Numbered from the stretch's first letter, positions 52,190 to 63,830 are shown. The stretch is 64,000 nt of DNA from Odontocerum albicorne (GCA_949825065.1 OX463846.1:4173366-4237365), one strand, 5' to 3'. Translations and numbers: made by a program. The notes: generated from the sequence alone by a model not told the origin.

Positions 52190-52610
52190 TGTCTGAAAGC
52201 AGCCAAATAAACGCTGTAGAAATGAGTACATAGAAAATATTACATGGGGTGACAATGTATGACTGAATACGAATGAAGTGATTAGGGAAAAAATGAACTT
52301 AAAGCTGATACGTTGAGAAAGATGAAGAAGGGTTCTCTGAAAATATGGTTTGGACACGTGGAAAGAATATACAGTGCAAATGTGAGTGGAAGATGTGCTA
52401 GAAGAAGACTAAGGAAAGTATGATTGGAACAAGTGGATGATATTTTGAAAAAGAAAAAAAGGAAACGTAGAAAGTCAGATAAATCGTTAGAGTTGTATGG
52501 ATGTAGCAGAGGTGAAATATGTGCTTCGAAAAGTCTGCAAGTCTGTCCTCTCTAACTTACCTATGCAGAAAAATGGCGTGATGATGTGTCTGAATGTAAT
52601 TATGATATAA
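52190..52610 (+). pseudogene. LINE-A tail
   Basis: 'gctgtagaaatgag' (A-V-E-M), 'gggtgacaatgtatgactga' (V-T-M-Y-D), 'atggtttggacacgtggaaa' (W-F-G-H-V-E), 'acagtgcaaatgtgagtgga', 'gattggaacaagtggatg', and an ending 'ctgtcctctctaacttacct'. Indels break the frame. Confidence 0.7.
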
Positions 52611-53274
52611 TCATAATTTAAACTTACCGTATAATTTCCAAATAACGGAAAATACGCATAAATTTTTCCTATGTTAATTTTTAAATATTTGATTATTTGC
52701 TAGTTTTATTTATTCGTATTTGATGAATATTTTACCCAAAAAATTCATCAAATATTTTAAATTAATATTTAAATTAATAAACAGGAATATTGAGTGCTTC
52801 AGCCGGATGGCAGAATGCGATGATAACATTTATTATTGGTTTTTTTTTCTCATCCGGTGAAAGCTGTATTTGTGTGTAAAAAAGTGTTTCAATTTTATGA
52901 TTTCACAATTTTGAAGATGCTATTTATGACAGTTTGTTTTAGCGTTACCTTACAGAAAGCATTTTTTTATTATCATCATCATATCTGTTACATCCAGGTC
53001 GATCCACAAAAGCCACACCCCATGTCAGGCTTACACTACAAATCTTTCTATCGTGTATAATGAAAGATTGGCGTCTGAAGTGAAAGAAGCATTATTTATT
53101 TCAAAATTTTCCTCGACCTTAACTCCCATACAACTTCCATCATAATCCCTATTTTCCTTTAGATTTATATTTGATTGAATTTTTATTTCTTTTTCTCGCA
53201 AATTATTTTCATTTACCTAGTTTAAGACACGGCCAATTCTCATCTTAAGTCATTGAAGTTAAACTTGGACTTGA
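52611..53274. other. Unassigned DNA
   Basis: AT-rich, with 'attatcatcatcatatctgt'. A 74-codon plus frame at 52836-53060 is not recognised. Confidence 0.3.
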
Positions 53275-53895
53275 CATAAGAAGGATGAGAGTAAGATTAA
53301 TGCTGTAGAGGTGCATGGCCGCGTGGTAACACACTGGACTTCCGTGCGGAAGGTCATCGGTTCGAACCTCGCGCTGTGCTACTCCCTTCGAACGACACAG
53401 GCACTTTTTCCGCCTAGTGTTCGAAGGTTTAAGGATACCTATGACTTCGGTCATATCTATTATTTTAAAAACAAAAACAAACAAAGAAGGAGATGAGTGC
53501 ACTACGAAACATTTGTAGAGTGTCAATGTTTGAAAAAAGGCGGAACGAAGACGTCAGAAATGAATATATAGATATAATATATGTAATATGTTATAAGTAA
53601 GATGCACAAATGAGCTTTGAGATGGTTTGGACACGTGGAGAGAATTAATAATGAAAGAATGACTAAGCGTAAAAGTGTGAGGAAAAGGTAGACCGAAGAA
53701 AACGTGGCTGGATTAAACGGACCAGATTTTGAAAGAAGGTAAAATTGTATAATAAACATTCAGAGAAATCGTAGTATGAGGTGTGGCGATATATCATAGA
53801 CATGAAACAAAGAGATGTATCGCGATGGGAAAGTATGGCGCTCTTTCCTCTGTGTTTATCCCGATAGGACGATGGCGTGATGGTATGTGTGTATA
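53275..53895 (+). pseudogene. LINE-A tail split by SINE-2
   Basis: Left piece encodes E-S-K-I-N-A-V-E-V; right piece from 53502 encodes A-L-R-N-I-C-R-V-S-M-F-E-K-R-R-N, which are contiguous in intact copies. Then 'tggtttggacacgtggagag', 'ggtagaccgaagaaaacgtg', 'gcgctctttcctctgtgttt'. Frame broken further on. Confidence 0.65.
53315..53500 (+). mobile_element. SINE-2 in LINE-A
   Basis: 'tggccgcgtggtaacacact' (A box), 'atcggttcgaacctcgcgct' (B box), 'cgacacaggcactttttccg', 'aggatacctatgacttcggt', A-rich end. Flanks 'gaggtgca' and 'gagtgca' are a probable target duplication with one base lost. Confidence 0.7.
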
Positions 53896-53965
53896 TAATA
53901 TTTATGTATCGAACACTTCATTGTAAAAGCAATATGCCATGCTTATTTATTTATTTATTTATTTT

Positions 53966-54320
53966 ATTTATTATTACACATGACAAGAAATATACACAAT
54001 TTGAGAAAAAACAACAGGTAATTTGATTTGGACATATAATTTTAATGGATCTGGGTTTGTTGCCTTTCATTTGTCGTATCCCCAGTAAACTAGGCTTTTG
54101 CCTGTATCTCACTGAGGATATTTAGCATGAAAAAATAAATCGATACTTCTTTCCGATTTTTGATAATACAAAAAACCCCGTTGCACGCTCTCATCAACCT
54201 GACAAACAGTGACACTCAACTACAACTGGAAACATCTTGCGAAACTCAACTCCTCACACACTATCACTCCAGAAAGACCAAAAATATTCATCCCACAATA
54301 TACCGCACACAATCATAAGA
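53966..54320 (+). repeat. Repeat X, copy 2
   Basis: Parallel to 11586-11910 along its whole length, with the same order of blocks and an ending 'cccacaatataccgcacaca'. Preceded by an ATTT-rich run. No ORF. Confidence 0.6.
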
Positions 54321-54361
54321 ATAAAAATCAAAACAAAAAAAAAAGAAGAAAAAAAGAAAAA

Positions 54362-54398
54362 CACATTACCAGGTGGCAATCTCTTCCAACCGATTAGA
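54362..54398 (-). mobile_element. SINE-1 small fragment
   Basis: 'accaggtggcaatctcttcc' with 'aaccgatta' is the complement of the SINE-1 3' body. Confidence 0.4.
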
Positions 54399-54856
54399 TA
54401 CTGTAATACCTTATTCATAATAAATCATGCAATATATGAATCTATAGCGTTATGACGACGTTGATATTTTTTTAATACACCAATGTCTTCATGTCCGAGT
54501 ACACATGCAACAATCAGCCTTATCACTAGAGTGATAACATCTTGAGCAATTATCAACAGTTGGTCCACGCAGCGAGCCGCGAAAAGATCGCTAATTTATT
54601 TTTTAACAACTTAAAAGTCGATTTGCGCTCACGGGGCCGAATAAATGTCGTGCGGGATGGGTCGTAAATAAAATGGGTAAGCATGTATTGCCAATTCGCT
54701 GTAATATATATTATTTTATCAATTTTGTTTCCGCGTGAAGAAATGCCCGACAGTTAAACATTCATCCGTGATGTCATAAATTTTTTAAAAGCTATCTTTT
54801 TCAATAAAACTTAAAAAAAAAACAAATAAATGATTATAGGTGTATTCATAGTAAAA
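54399..54856. other. Unassigned DNA
   Basis: No recognised feature up to the tandem array. Confidence 0.3.
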
Positions 54857-57800
54857 TTTATTCGACCCCTTCCAATTTTTTTTCCATTTTTACGTTTCCC
54901 TCCAATACATTAAAGCTGATACTAAAATAATAACTCATTTTTGCGTAAAACTTAGATAATGTACTTTACGGTTTGCTCGATTCTATTAAGCTGTTCCGAA
55001 ATATTTTTTTCCATGATACCAAAAGACATGCAAATCTTGTGTTGTTTCATATTCTATGTACTTTATGGTCTTGAAGAATGGACACTGACTCAGGACACTA
55101 CAAATACTATACATTTATTCGACCCCTTCCAATTTTTTTTCCATTTTTACGTTTCCCTCCAATACATTAAAGCTGATACTAAAATAATAACTCATTTTTG
55201 CGTAAAACTTAGATAATGTACTTTACGGTTTGCTCGATTCTATTAAGCTGTTCCGAAATATTTTTTTCCATGATACCAAAAGACATGCAAATCTTGTGTT
55301 GTTTCATATTCTATGTACTTTATGGTCTTGAAGAATGGACACTGACTCAGGACACTACAAATACTATACATTTATTCGACCCCTTCCAATTTTTTTTCCA
55401 TTTTTACGTTTCCCTCCAATACATTAAAGCTGATACTAAAATAATAACTCATTTTTGCGTAAAACTTAGATAATGTACTTTACGGTTTGATCGATTCTAT
55501 TAAGCTGTTCCGAAATATTTTTTTCCATGATACCAAAAGACATGCAAATCTTGTGTTGTTTCATATTCTATGTACTTTATGGTCTTGAAGAATGGACACT
55601 GACTCAGGACACTACAAATACTATACATTTATTCGACCCCTTCCAATTTTTTTTCCATTTTTACGTTTCCCTCCAATACATTAAAGCTGATACTAAAATA
55701 ATAACTCATTTTTGCGTAAAACTTAGATAATGTACTTTACGGTTTGCTCGATTCTATTAAGCTGTTCCGAAATATTTTTTTCCATGATACCAAAAGACAT
55801 GCAAATCTTGTGTTGTTTCATATTCTATGTACTTTATGGTCTTGAAGAATGGACACTGACTCAGGACACTACAAATACTATACATTTATTCGACCCCTTC
55901 CAATTTTTTTTCCATTTTTACGTTTCCCTCCAATACATTAAAGCTGATACTAAAATAATAACTCATTTTTGCGTAAAACTTAGATAATGTACTTTACGGT
56001 TTGCTCGATTCTATTAAGCTGTTCCGAAATATTTTTTTCCATGATACCAAAAGACATGCAAATCTTGTGTTGTTTCATATTCTATGTACTTTATGGTCTT
56101 GAAGAATGGACACTGACTCAGGACACTACAAATACTATACATTTATTCGACCCCTTCCAATTTTTTTTCCATTTTTACGTTTCCCTCCAATACATTAAAG
56201 CTGATACTAAAATAATAACTCATTTTTGCGTAAAACTTAGATAATGTACTTTACGGTTTGATCGATTCTATTAAGCTGTTCCGAAATATTTTTTTCCATG
56301 ATACCAAAAGACATGCAAATCTTGTGTTGTTTCATATTCTATGTACTTTATGGTCTTGAAGAATGGACACTGACTCAGGACACTACAAATACTATACATT
56401 TATTCGACCCCTTCCAATTTTTTTTCCATTTTTACGTTTCCCTCCAATACATTAAAGCTGATACTAAAATAATAACTCATTTTTGCGTAAAACTTAGATA
56501 ATGTACTTTACGGTTTGCTCGATTCTATTAAGCTGTTCCGAAATATTTTTTTCCATGATACCAAAAGACATGCAAATCTTGTGTTGTTTCATATTCTATG
56601 TACTTTATGGTCTTGAAGAATGGACACTGACTCAGGACACTACAAATACTATACATTTATTCGACCCCTTCCAATTTTTTTTCCATTTTTACGTTTCCCT
56701 CCAATACATTAAAGCTGATACTAAAATAATAACTCATTTTTGCGTAAAACTTAGATAATGTACTTTACGGTTTGCTCGATTCTATTAAGCTGTTCCGAAA
56801 TATTTTTTTCCATGATACCAAAAGACATGCAAATCTTGTGTTGTTTCATATTCTATGTACTTTATGGTCTTGAAGAATGGACACTGACTCAGGACACTAC
56901 AAATACTATACATTTATTCGACCCCTTCCAATTTTTTTTCCATTTTTACGTTTCCCTCCAATACATTAAAGCTGATACTAAAATAATAACTCATTTTTGC
57001 GTAAAACTTAGATAATGTACTTTACGGTTTGCTCGATTCTATTAAGCTGTTCCGAAATATTTTTTTCCATGATACCAAAAGACATGCAAATCTTGTGTTG
57101 TTTCATATTCTATGTACTTTATGGTCTTGAAGAATGGACACTGACTCAGGACACTACAAATACTATACATTTATTCGACCCCTTCCAATTTTTTTTCCAT
57201 TTTTACGTTTCCCTCCAATACATTAAAGCTGATACTAAAATAATAACTCATTTTTGCGTAAAACTTAGATAATGTACTTTACGGTTTGCTCGATTCTATT
57301 AAGCTGTTCCGAAATATTTTTTTCCATGATACCAAAAGACATGCAAATCTTGTGTTGTTTCATATTCTATGTACTTTATGGTCTTGAAGAATGGACACTG
57401 ACTCAGGACACTACAAATACTATACATTTATTCGACCCCTTCCAATTTTTTTTCCATTTTTACGTTTCCCTCCAATACATTAAAGCTGATACTAAAATAA
57501 TAACTCATTTTTGCGTAAAACTTAGATAATGTACTTTACGGTTTGCTCGATTCTATTAAGCTGTTCCGAAATATTTTTTTCCATGATACCAAAAGACATG
57601 CAAATCTTGTGTTGTTTCATATTCTATGTACTTTATGGTCTTGAAGAATGGACACTGACTCAGGACACTACAAATACTATACATTTATTCGACCCCTTCC
57701 AATTTTTTTTCCATTTTTACGTTTCCCTCCAATACATTAAAGCTGATACTAAAATAATAACTCATTTTTGCGTAAAACTTAGATAATGTACTTTACGGTT

Positions 57801-57938
57801 TGATCGATTCTATTAAGCTGTTCCGAAATATTTTTTTCCATGATACCAAAAGACATGCAAATCTTGTGTTGTTTCATATTCTCTGTACTTTATGGTCTTG
57901 AAGAATGGACACTGATTCAGGACACCACAAACACTATA
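54857..57938 (+). repeat. 257-bp tandem repeat, twelve units, containing a LINE-B RT fragment
   Basis: Units begin with 'tttattcgaccccttccaat' at 54857 and recur every 257 bp to 57684. Units 1-11 look identical except one site: gctcga in most, gatcga in units 3, 6 and 12. Each unit encodes PKDMQILCCFIFYVLYGLEE then WTLTQDTTNTI, which matches the R-x-L-x-C-Y-V-F-x-V-L-L-Y-G-x-E-x-W-T-L-T segment of RTE-like reverse transcriptases. The last unit carries extra substitutions and continues into the remaining LINE. Because 257 = 3x85+2, each unit gives an 85-codon frame whose TAA overlaps the next ATG; these are not separate genes. Confidence 0.95.
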
Positions 57939-58505
57939 CTTGAGAAATTATAGCATGGTCTCTGTGACAGTTCACAAATTTGCCCAAATCCAACCTTGTA
58001 ACGACTTTCAGTAATTTTAATTATTTTATCAACTTTAATATAAGCCTCAATTTTAATAAATAACAAGTTATTTAGGTAAATACATTACATAAAACTTACA
58101 ATAATGACAAATTAATACATCTTATTACAAATTAGCAAAAATGTGGCAGTTTGTTAAAATCAAATAATATTTGGTGACGTTTGTCAAGTCACTACGTTAG
58201 TCTGCATTGGCTAGGGATGGGGTATTCGATAATTGGATTTTCGTTTTTTTTATACCTAAAATTAAATATAAGTAATTAGTATTAATTCATAGTGGATCTT
58301 GGCCTATTTAAAGATAGATACAAATCATACAATACATTAGAAAGTCAGTATAATGAAAATTAGGAATTAAAACGTCAGTTTAGAGAAAAACAATTATTCG
58401 ATTTATAAAAAAAAAAAATTGTAAAAAAAAAACGATTTTACCCCATCCCTTTGAGACATGACATTTCAAATTTCACTGGAACCATCCTACATTTTCTCAA
58501 GTATA
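57935..58505 (+). mobile_element. Mariner-type MITE, long form, copy 2
   Basis: TATACTTGAGAAATTATAGC at the left; complement of TATACTTGAGAAAATGTAGG at the right; TA duplicated. It lies between codons I and E of the LINE ('actaTA|TAgaagcg'). Similar along its length to 1820-2395. Confidence 0.85.
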
Positions 58506-58793
58506 GAAGCGTTTAAAATGTGGTGCTATCGTAGAATGCCGAGAGTTTCATGGGTTGACAACGTCCATAATGATGACATCTTGAAACGGATGAAGTATTT
58601 ATACACCATCTAAAGGAGAAAGTTTGAGTGCTTTAGACATGTTATGCGAAAAGAAAAATATGAGATCGTTCAACTGGTATTGCAGGAGAAAATTTAGTCC
58701 AGGAGAAGTGCGGTAAAAAGACGCATTTCCTGATTGAAGAACGTACGGAAGTGGTTTCATTATGGTTCCATATTTTTGGTCAGAGCTGCTACT

Positions 58794-59413
58794 TTAACCT
58801 TTCCCTTTCTGTGCTAAAAAAATCCGCCCGTTCCGGTGCTGTGTATTCAATACTCATCAATACACATGTAAAAATGAGCGATTTAAAATCAGAAAAAAAT
58901 AAAAATGCTCATAGCCAATCGCTTAAATTAATTAAATTTCAAGTCAAAAGTGATAATAATTGAAATTTAACTGCTGAAAACATGAAAAAAACATCGGCCG
59001 ACGTTCACAAAACGGGCGAAGAGACCACCCCAAACGAATACCCGCGAGCTACTGAAGCGAGCAAACTGAGATTCTATTTCTTGCGTTCCCATATACCGAA
59101 GTAGATTGAGAGTGAGACGTGAATAGCGTCGCTTCCTCACACATAGCGGTTTTTTAGAATGAATATACGTATGTCACACACTGGCACACGTTTGATTGTA
59201 TTGGTGAATTTATTCCCGATTTTCACAAAATATCTCTGATGTGGCCGATAAGTGCTAATTAACTATTATTAATATTATTTTTTCATTCAATGCGTAAATG
59301 TATGGCGGAGGAATACCTAAAATCTGAACCCGGTATTTATTATATTTATAGAGATATTAAAGTTTTTAGAAGCAATGTGTACTAGTTACACATCACAGGG
59401 AAGGAAGGGTTAA
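58794..59413 (+). mobile_element. piggyBac-type MITE, copy C, in LINE-B
   Basis: TTAA-CCTTTCCCTTTCTGTG to CACAGGGAAGGAAGGG-TTAA, 620 bp. The TTAA is part of the LINE codons act-ttA-Aac, so the insertion point is exact. Closest to copy B. Confidence 0.85.
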
Positions 59414-59598
59414 ACGTCATTATAGCTATGATTATCACCATCTACGAAGATGAGAGGATCTTTAAAGAAGATGATACCAAAAGCTTCTTAAAAGGCCCAA
59501 ACGTGAAATATGTTACATATAAAATAATACCTCGCTTAGCGTTATCTCTGTAAACTTTCGCATTTGTCAGAAATTTTTAATAACTTAAATTTTACTTT

Positions 59599-59772
59599 GA
59601 CATCCGTGGCCTAGTGCTAAGACGCTCGTCTGCCGGTCCGGAATTTGCGGGTTCGATCCCCGCTGGAACCCAGATTAAAAAAAAAAGTAATTTCAGTCTG
59701 GTTTTCGCTTAGGGCCCATTAAAACATATGTCTGGTTGGTTAGAAGATATTGCTACATGGCAATAAGGTTAA
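59599..59772 (+). mobile_element. SINE-1 copy with well-kept head
   Basis: 'ccgtggcctagtgctaagac', 'gcgggttcgatccccgctgg' (B box), 'ttggttagaagatattgcta', 'catggcaataagg'. Internal poly-A after the head. Confidence 0.8.
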
Positions 59773-59929
59773 AAAAAATATTCGATTGTTTCTATTAAGT
59801 ATCATCCGTAGGACGTTTGATCGATGAAATGATCCTGATTTTGTGCGAAGCTATGTAGTAAAAGATATCATATCGAAATGAAATTTTGTGCGAAGCTACA
59901 GATCGAAATGAAATTTTGAGTACGTTCTT

Positions 59930-60130
59930 ATGAAAGATGAAATATTAAAATGGCGTAGAAATTTTGGTTTTCTACTGCTCCATAGATGTCGCTTTCAAAA
60001 CTTATTGACTAACCTATTACATGAAAAGAAGAAAAAAGCAAAGCAATCGACGCTTGACTCTTTTATAAAAAATAAAATGTCGCATATTTCTAAGTATAAT
60101 TTTTTTATACTTAAAAAAACATTTCCGTGA
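59930..60130 (+). pseudogene. Tigger transposase C-terminal fragment
   Basis: Plus frame: LLTNLLHEKKKKAKQSTLDS followed by FIKNK. The K-K-x-x-x-Q-S/T-T-L-D-S-F-I/F-K-K tail ends many Tigger transposases. Nothing upstream is recognisable and no TIR is seen nearby, so this is a small relic. Confidence 0.45.
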
Positions 60131-60204
60131 ATAATATTTTCAAATTAAATTTTGCCAAGAAAAATAGTACGTAGGTAGTTGAAATTTTTATTTTTTTATT
60201 TAAG

Positions 60205-60800
60205 GGAACTTGAGAAGAACACATGGTGTGACTATGTATGACAGAATACGGAATTAAGTGATAAGGGGTGAATTTAAGGTTGATGTGTTAACACATTCAC
60301 TGCGATATGTATTTATAGAATAGTGTAGAGGTACTGAAAAAAATCATATTTTCGAAACCTTAAAATCTTACGGCATTTTCGAAACCTTAAAATCTTACGG
60401 AAACCTTAAAATCTTAAAATATTCGGTACCATACAAACAAAGAGAATCGAATGACGCGCAACGGGCGTCATCAGCATCTCTACAAAAAATGTGTTGACGC
60501 CCCAGGGGCGTCTTTAGCAGCGAACGTGTTAAGTAAGATGAAGAAGATTTCGTTGCGATGGTTTGGGCATGGGGAACGAATGACTGAAGAAAAACTAACA
60601 ATACAAATATGCAGAGTAAATTTTATTGGAAGTTGTGGTAAAGAAAGACTCAGAAAAGTATGGTCGGATCAAGTATAAAAAGTCTAAAATAAGGAAACGT
60701 AAAATTTGTATGGATGTGGAAGGGGGTCTGTCGAGATAGAAAAGTATGGTGTTCTGTCCTATCTGCCTACCACAATCGGAAAATGGCGTGAAAGTATGTA
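60205..60800 (+). pseudogene. LINE-A tail split by a piggyBac-type MITE
   Basis: Left: 'gtgtgactatgtatgacaga' (V-T-M-Y-D-R), 'gaatttaaggttgatgtg' (E-F-K-V-D-V). Right of the MITE: 'aagatgaagaagatttcgtt' (K-M-K-K-I-S-L), R-W-F-G-H-G-E-R-M-T-E-E-K-L-T and, at the end, 'gtatggtgttctgtcctatc' (V-W-C-S-V-L). V-D-V-L-T-K-M-K-K is continuous across one TTAA in other copies. Confidence 0.7.
60288..60532 (+). mobile_element. piggyBac-type MITE, second family (CACRTTCRCTGC ends)
   Basis: TTAA-CACATTCACTGCGA at the left, complement of TTAA-CACGTTCGCTGCTA at the right: 11 of the first 14 bases beyond TTAA agree. 245 bp including both TTAAs. 'gacgccccaggggcgtc' is an internal perfect palindrome (60496-60512). 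'ccttaaaatcttacgg' is repeated at 60357-60416. No ORF. Confidence 0.8.
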
Positions 60801-60805
60801 GAGTA

Positions 60806-60932
60806 CCCGGGGGTAAGTAATACACATCGTTTGTAGAGTGTCGTCTCTGACGCACGATGCGCTAACCGCATCCTGACTAGCATCGTGCGACAGAAACGAC
60901 ACTATAAACGATGTGTATTCCTTACCGCTGGT
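60806..60932. mobile_element. Foldback element 2, in the LINE-A end
   Basis: CCCGGGGGTAAGTAATACAC, 'atcgtttgtagagtgtcgtc', 'gcacgatgc' are mirrored by 'gcatcgtgcgacag', 'aacgacactataaacgatgt' and 'gtattccttaccgctgg'. Ends like those of the 44341 element (CCGGCGGTAAGTAATACAC), so a common family with different interiors. It sits in the LINE-A terminal 'gtatgta' repeat. Confidence 0.75.
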
Positions 60933-62282
60933 TACTGTATGTATGTATCTGTAACGATTTTGAGGAACGTGTCCTTATCTTCAAACTAGATAATATATAA
61001 AATAATATATCGAAAATTGAAACCTCGGGACGGTCAACGAAACTTTTTCTTGTTGACCGCGGTGTTCGTCCTTACGAATGGATTAAAACTTTCTTTAAGA
61101 ATAATAATTCAATTTATTTCTCAACACCCCATTAGCTTATTGAATCGAATGGGAAAGTTTTATGAGCGTTCTTACAACTCGGGTAGCAAGTATCCATAAA
61201 TCACGAGATATTATTGTTTTATTATCTTTTTCCCGAATCGCTTTCTTCAGGGAGTTTACAATTGCTTGAAAGGATTCGAAATGTGGTGATTGAAAACCTT
61301 TTAAGGTGCAGAAACACAACTACGGAGTATAGCTATCATACGAGTACATGGCATTACTTAACCTTTATCTTGGCCAAGTTCAATTTATCGAAATATTAAC
61401 GTTTTTCTTTGGTGATTGCTTGTTATATGGTAACTTATAAATGAAAATTGAGGAAAACAAAAATCACAACTTTTCCTTATAGTTTTTTTTATATGTAACA
61501 CCCACGTTACATTGCCAAAATAACAATTTTTATAAAACACAAAAAAACGCTATAAAATGATTCTATAATCTAAAACAAGAATAATATTTACATAGCTGAA
61601 TTATCAAAAACTAAAACAGTTTTAATATTTTATCTCTACATGTAGTGATTAATAAGACATTTGAAGATTATTTACCCCAATTTTCAAAACGCTGCCCACG
61701 CTGCCCAGACACGTTGACCCGATGTCGTTTGAAAGCTTGTAGCGTTGTCAATATTTATCACCAGATGATACCACTGCACACAATAGTGTATGTATAGTAT
61801 TTTAATGTGTTGCCATATTTGAAATTACGTTAGTTTCTGGATTTTAAAAATAAACTAAATTAGTGTAACACCTGTGTTACAATTGAGTTGTTCAAATAAA
61901 TGTTGTCAACTAATTTTAACTCGAAAATCGAGCATATTAAATTATTATCACTAGGCAGTTAGTCATAGCATACGCTCGGGTGCTACTGTAGCTACCAGGC
62001 GTGATTCGTTGTTCTCTGTTTGGAATTTTAAAGTAAATTTGTAATATTTGGGTGTTTCTAAAGTTGTGGATAATATTCCATTATATGTTGTCTTTTTCTT
62101 GGTTGGTTTTGGTCTTTAACAATATATATTTCGTAATTTTAAAGTGTTTATTTTGTTATTGCAATAGTCATATATATTATAATGACGTAATATTTAATTA
62201 ATTGTTGATATTAATTTTTATTTAACGTTCGCTTTATCGAGTAATATTAAAATTGGATCGATTAAAATTTATGATTATATAT
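60933..62282. other. Unassigned DNA
   Basis: 60-codon frames at 61017-61199 and 61214-61399 are not recognised. 'gtaacacccacgttac' (61495) and 'gtgtaacacctgtgttac' (61863) are short palindromes about 370 bp apart and could be the ends of an old element. 61960-62030 is GC-richer with 'ggcagttagtcatagc'. No gene recognised. Confidence 0.35.
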
Positions 62283-62600
62283 AACCATCACACTACACCT
62301 AAAACCGAATATGTAACTATCACATATCGGAAGATCTAAAAATTACTCCATCGTAGTTCGGCTTTCTTTGGTATATTTTCTAGGGTTTTTGTACAAAATA
62401 TGTTTTTCTAAACATATGTAGAAGCGGAGCAGTTTCTATTGTAGTGGCCGCAGCCACCACCTTCGCATCCTTATGTTTTTTTTTACTTATCTTTTTTTCT
62501 AATCTATCAATAATATTGGGTTCGAATCCCGAGTTATATCACCCTTGAGAAGTGTCTGCTCTCTAAACTATACTATGTAATAGTCATTTTAATATAAATA
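62283..62600 (+). mobile_element. SINE-3 copy
   Basis: 'catcacactacacctaaaac', 'agttcggctttctttggtat', 'gtacaaaatatgtttttcta', 'ttgggttcgaatcccgagtt', 'cacccttgagaagtgtctgc'. Co-linear with 17525-17848. Confidence 0.6.
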
Positions 62601-63344
62601 TAGTAAGTAATTTTACAAATTCAAAAAATGTTTATTTACATAAAAAAAAAAATGCTACAAACTTAGCAATTCTTCGATCCTTAATTCGCTATAAATTCAA
62701 CACAACCTTTCACGCTTCCAAATGTTTTGTACCCATGAAATAAAGAATTGTTGATAAAAGCTTTCTGATTTTATAACGCCATTTAGGAGCGTAAGTGGGC
62801 TACGCATTTTATTGCAGGACACCGCGGTACACTGGTAAATTATTCGGTTGCAGCTTCAGCATTTAGTGAGACAGTAATATGACGGTTTTCTTCCTGATAT
62901 TTCTTCCTGCTTTGGGATACATTTACCTTAAGTATTGTTATTTAATACAATAGATTATCAGGAAAGTTATTTTGTATTTTAAGGTCAAGTTTAAACGCGA
63001 AATTGCACCAAATTCTCGTCGATGTAACGGGGCTGAGTGGACAAGCCATCAGGTGGGACATTAATTGTTTCCACACACATAATATAGTAGTAGATCCACT
63101 GTGTCAATCCTCAATCCGATGATATTTTTTTTTATAATATACCCACGTAGGTAGGTGCGTAGGCGATTAAGAAAATTCCATACGATTATTATTTTTTTAA
63201 TTGACTTATTCAAATCAACGAATAAACCAATTAAAAAATAATTATGTCGCAAAATAATCAAGTTTCACCGTGTAATTTTTTTATTCAAATTGTCATTTTA
63301 ATTTATTGTCATTAATTGTTACTTGAATTGGTTGTCATACCATC
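62601..63344. other. Unassigned AT-rich DNA
   Basis: No recognised feature. A 66-codon minus frame at 63061-63261 has no supporting signals. Confidence 0.3.
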
Positions 63345-63520
63345 TTAACACTCTTTTCTTCACCTTTAACACTGGTTATTCTTTCAACACGCAATTTTTC
63401 TTAACGTCCTCATTCCTATTCTATCAAACACAGTTTTTCCACATATTCTACGCAACGTTCTCATTTCTATCGCATTATTAATACTTTCATGACTTTTTTT
63501 GTCACGTATAACGTCACAAG
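63345..63520 (-). pseudogene. LINE-B-like fragment
   Basis: Minus frame: VIRDKKSHESINNAIEMRTL, then RRICGKTVFDRIGMRTL. A-I-E-M-R-x-L-R-R-I-C-G-K-T matches the RT C-terminal region. Abuts an oppositely oriented LINE-A. Confidence 0.55.
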
Positions 63521-63830
63521 AGTACATGGGGTGGCAATGTATGCCAAAATACTTAATGAAATGATTAGGAATAAATGTGAACTTATGACTGATGTGTTTA
63601 GTTTAGATGAATAAAACACTCAGATATGGTTTGAGCACATCGAACGAATAAATGAAAAAAGACTGACAAAACAAATATACAGTGCAAATATGAGTGGAAG
63701 CTATGGTAGAGGAAGACCAAGGAAAGTATAGTTGGATCAAGTGAATGATATTTTGAAAAAAGGAAAAATAATGTAAGAGAAATTGTAGGAGCTGTATGAT
63801 AAAATATATGGATGTACCAGGTAGTGTGAA
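63521..63830 (+). pseudogene. LINE-A tail
   Basis: 'acatggggtggcaatgtatg', 'tgatgtgtttagtttagatg', 'caaatatacagtgcaaatat', 'gagtggaagctatggtagag', 'gaagaccaaggaaagtatag'. Frame interrupted. Its 3' end joins LINE-D. Confidence 0.7.

Larger units (their letters stand above)
57786..59500 (+). pseudogene. LINE-B reverse transcriptase C-terminus, split by two MITEs
   Basis: Piece 1 (last array unit) ends ...TQDTTNTI. Piece 2 (58506-58793) continues EAFKMWCYRRMPRVSWVDNV, HNDDILKRM, then RRKFECFRHVMRKEKYEIVQ and LKNVRKWFHYGSIFLVRAAT. Piece 3 (59414-59500) goes on NVIIAMIITIYEDE. In order these are the E-A-F-E-M-W, H-x-x-R-x-x-x-Y, W-L-x-N-x-R-x-W-F and R-A-A...I-A-M-I motifs of RTE-like elements. 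Only two stops (58612, 58733). The frame is kept exactly across both insertions once each target duplication is removed. 5' truncated. Confidence 0.8.

Noticed and set aside
54959..57786. Series of 85-codon ORFs overlapping by one base (TAATG), looking like a gene cluster
   Set aside because: They arise from the 257-bp period (3x85+2). The content is an RT fragment in tandem DNA, not separate genes.
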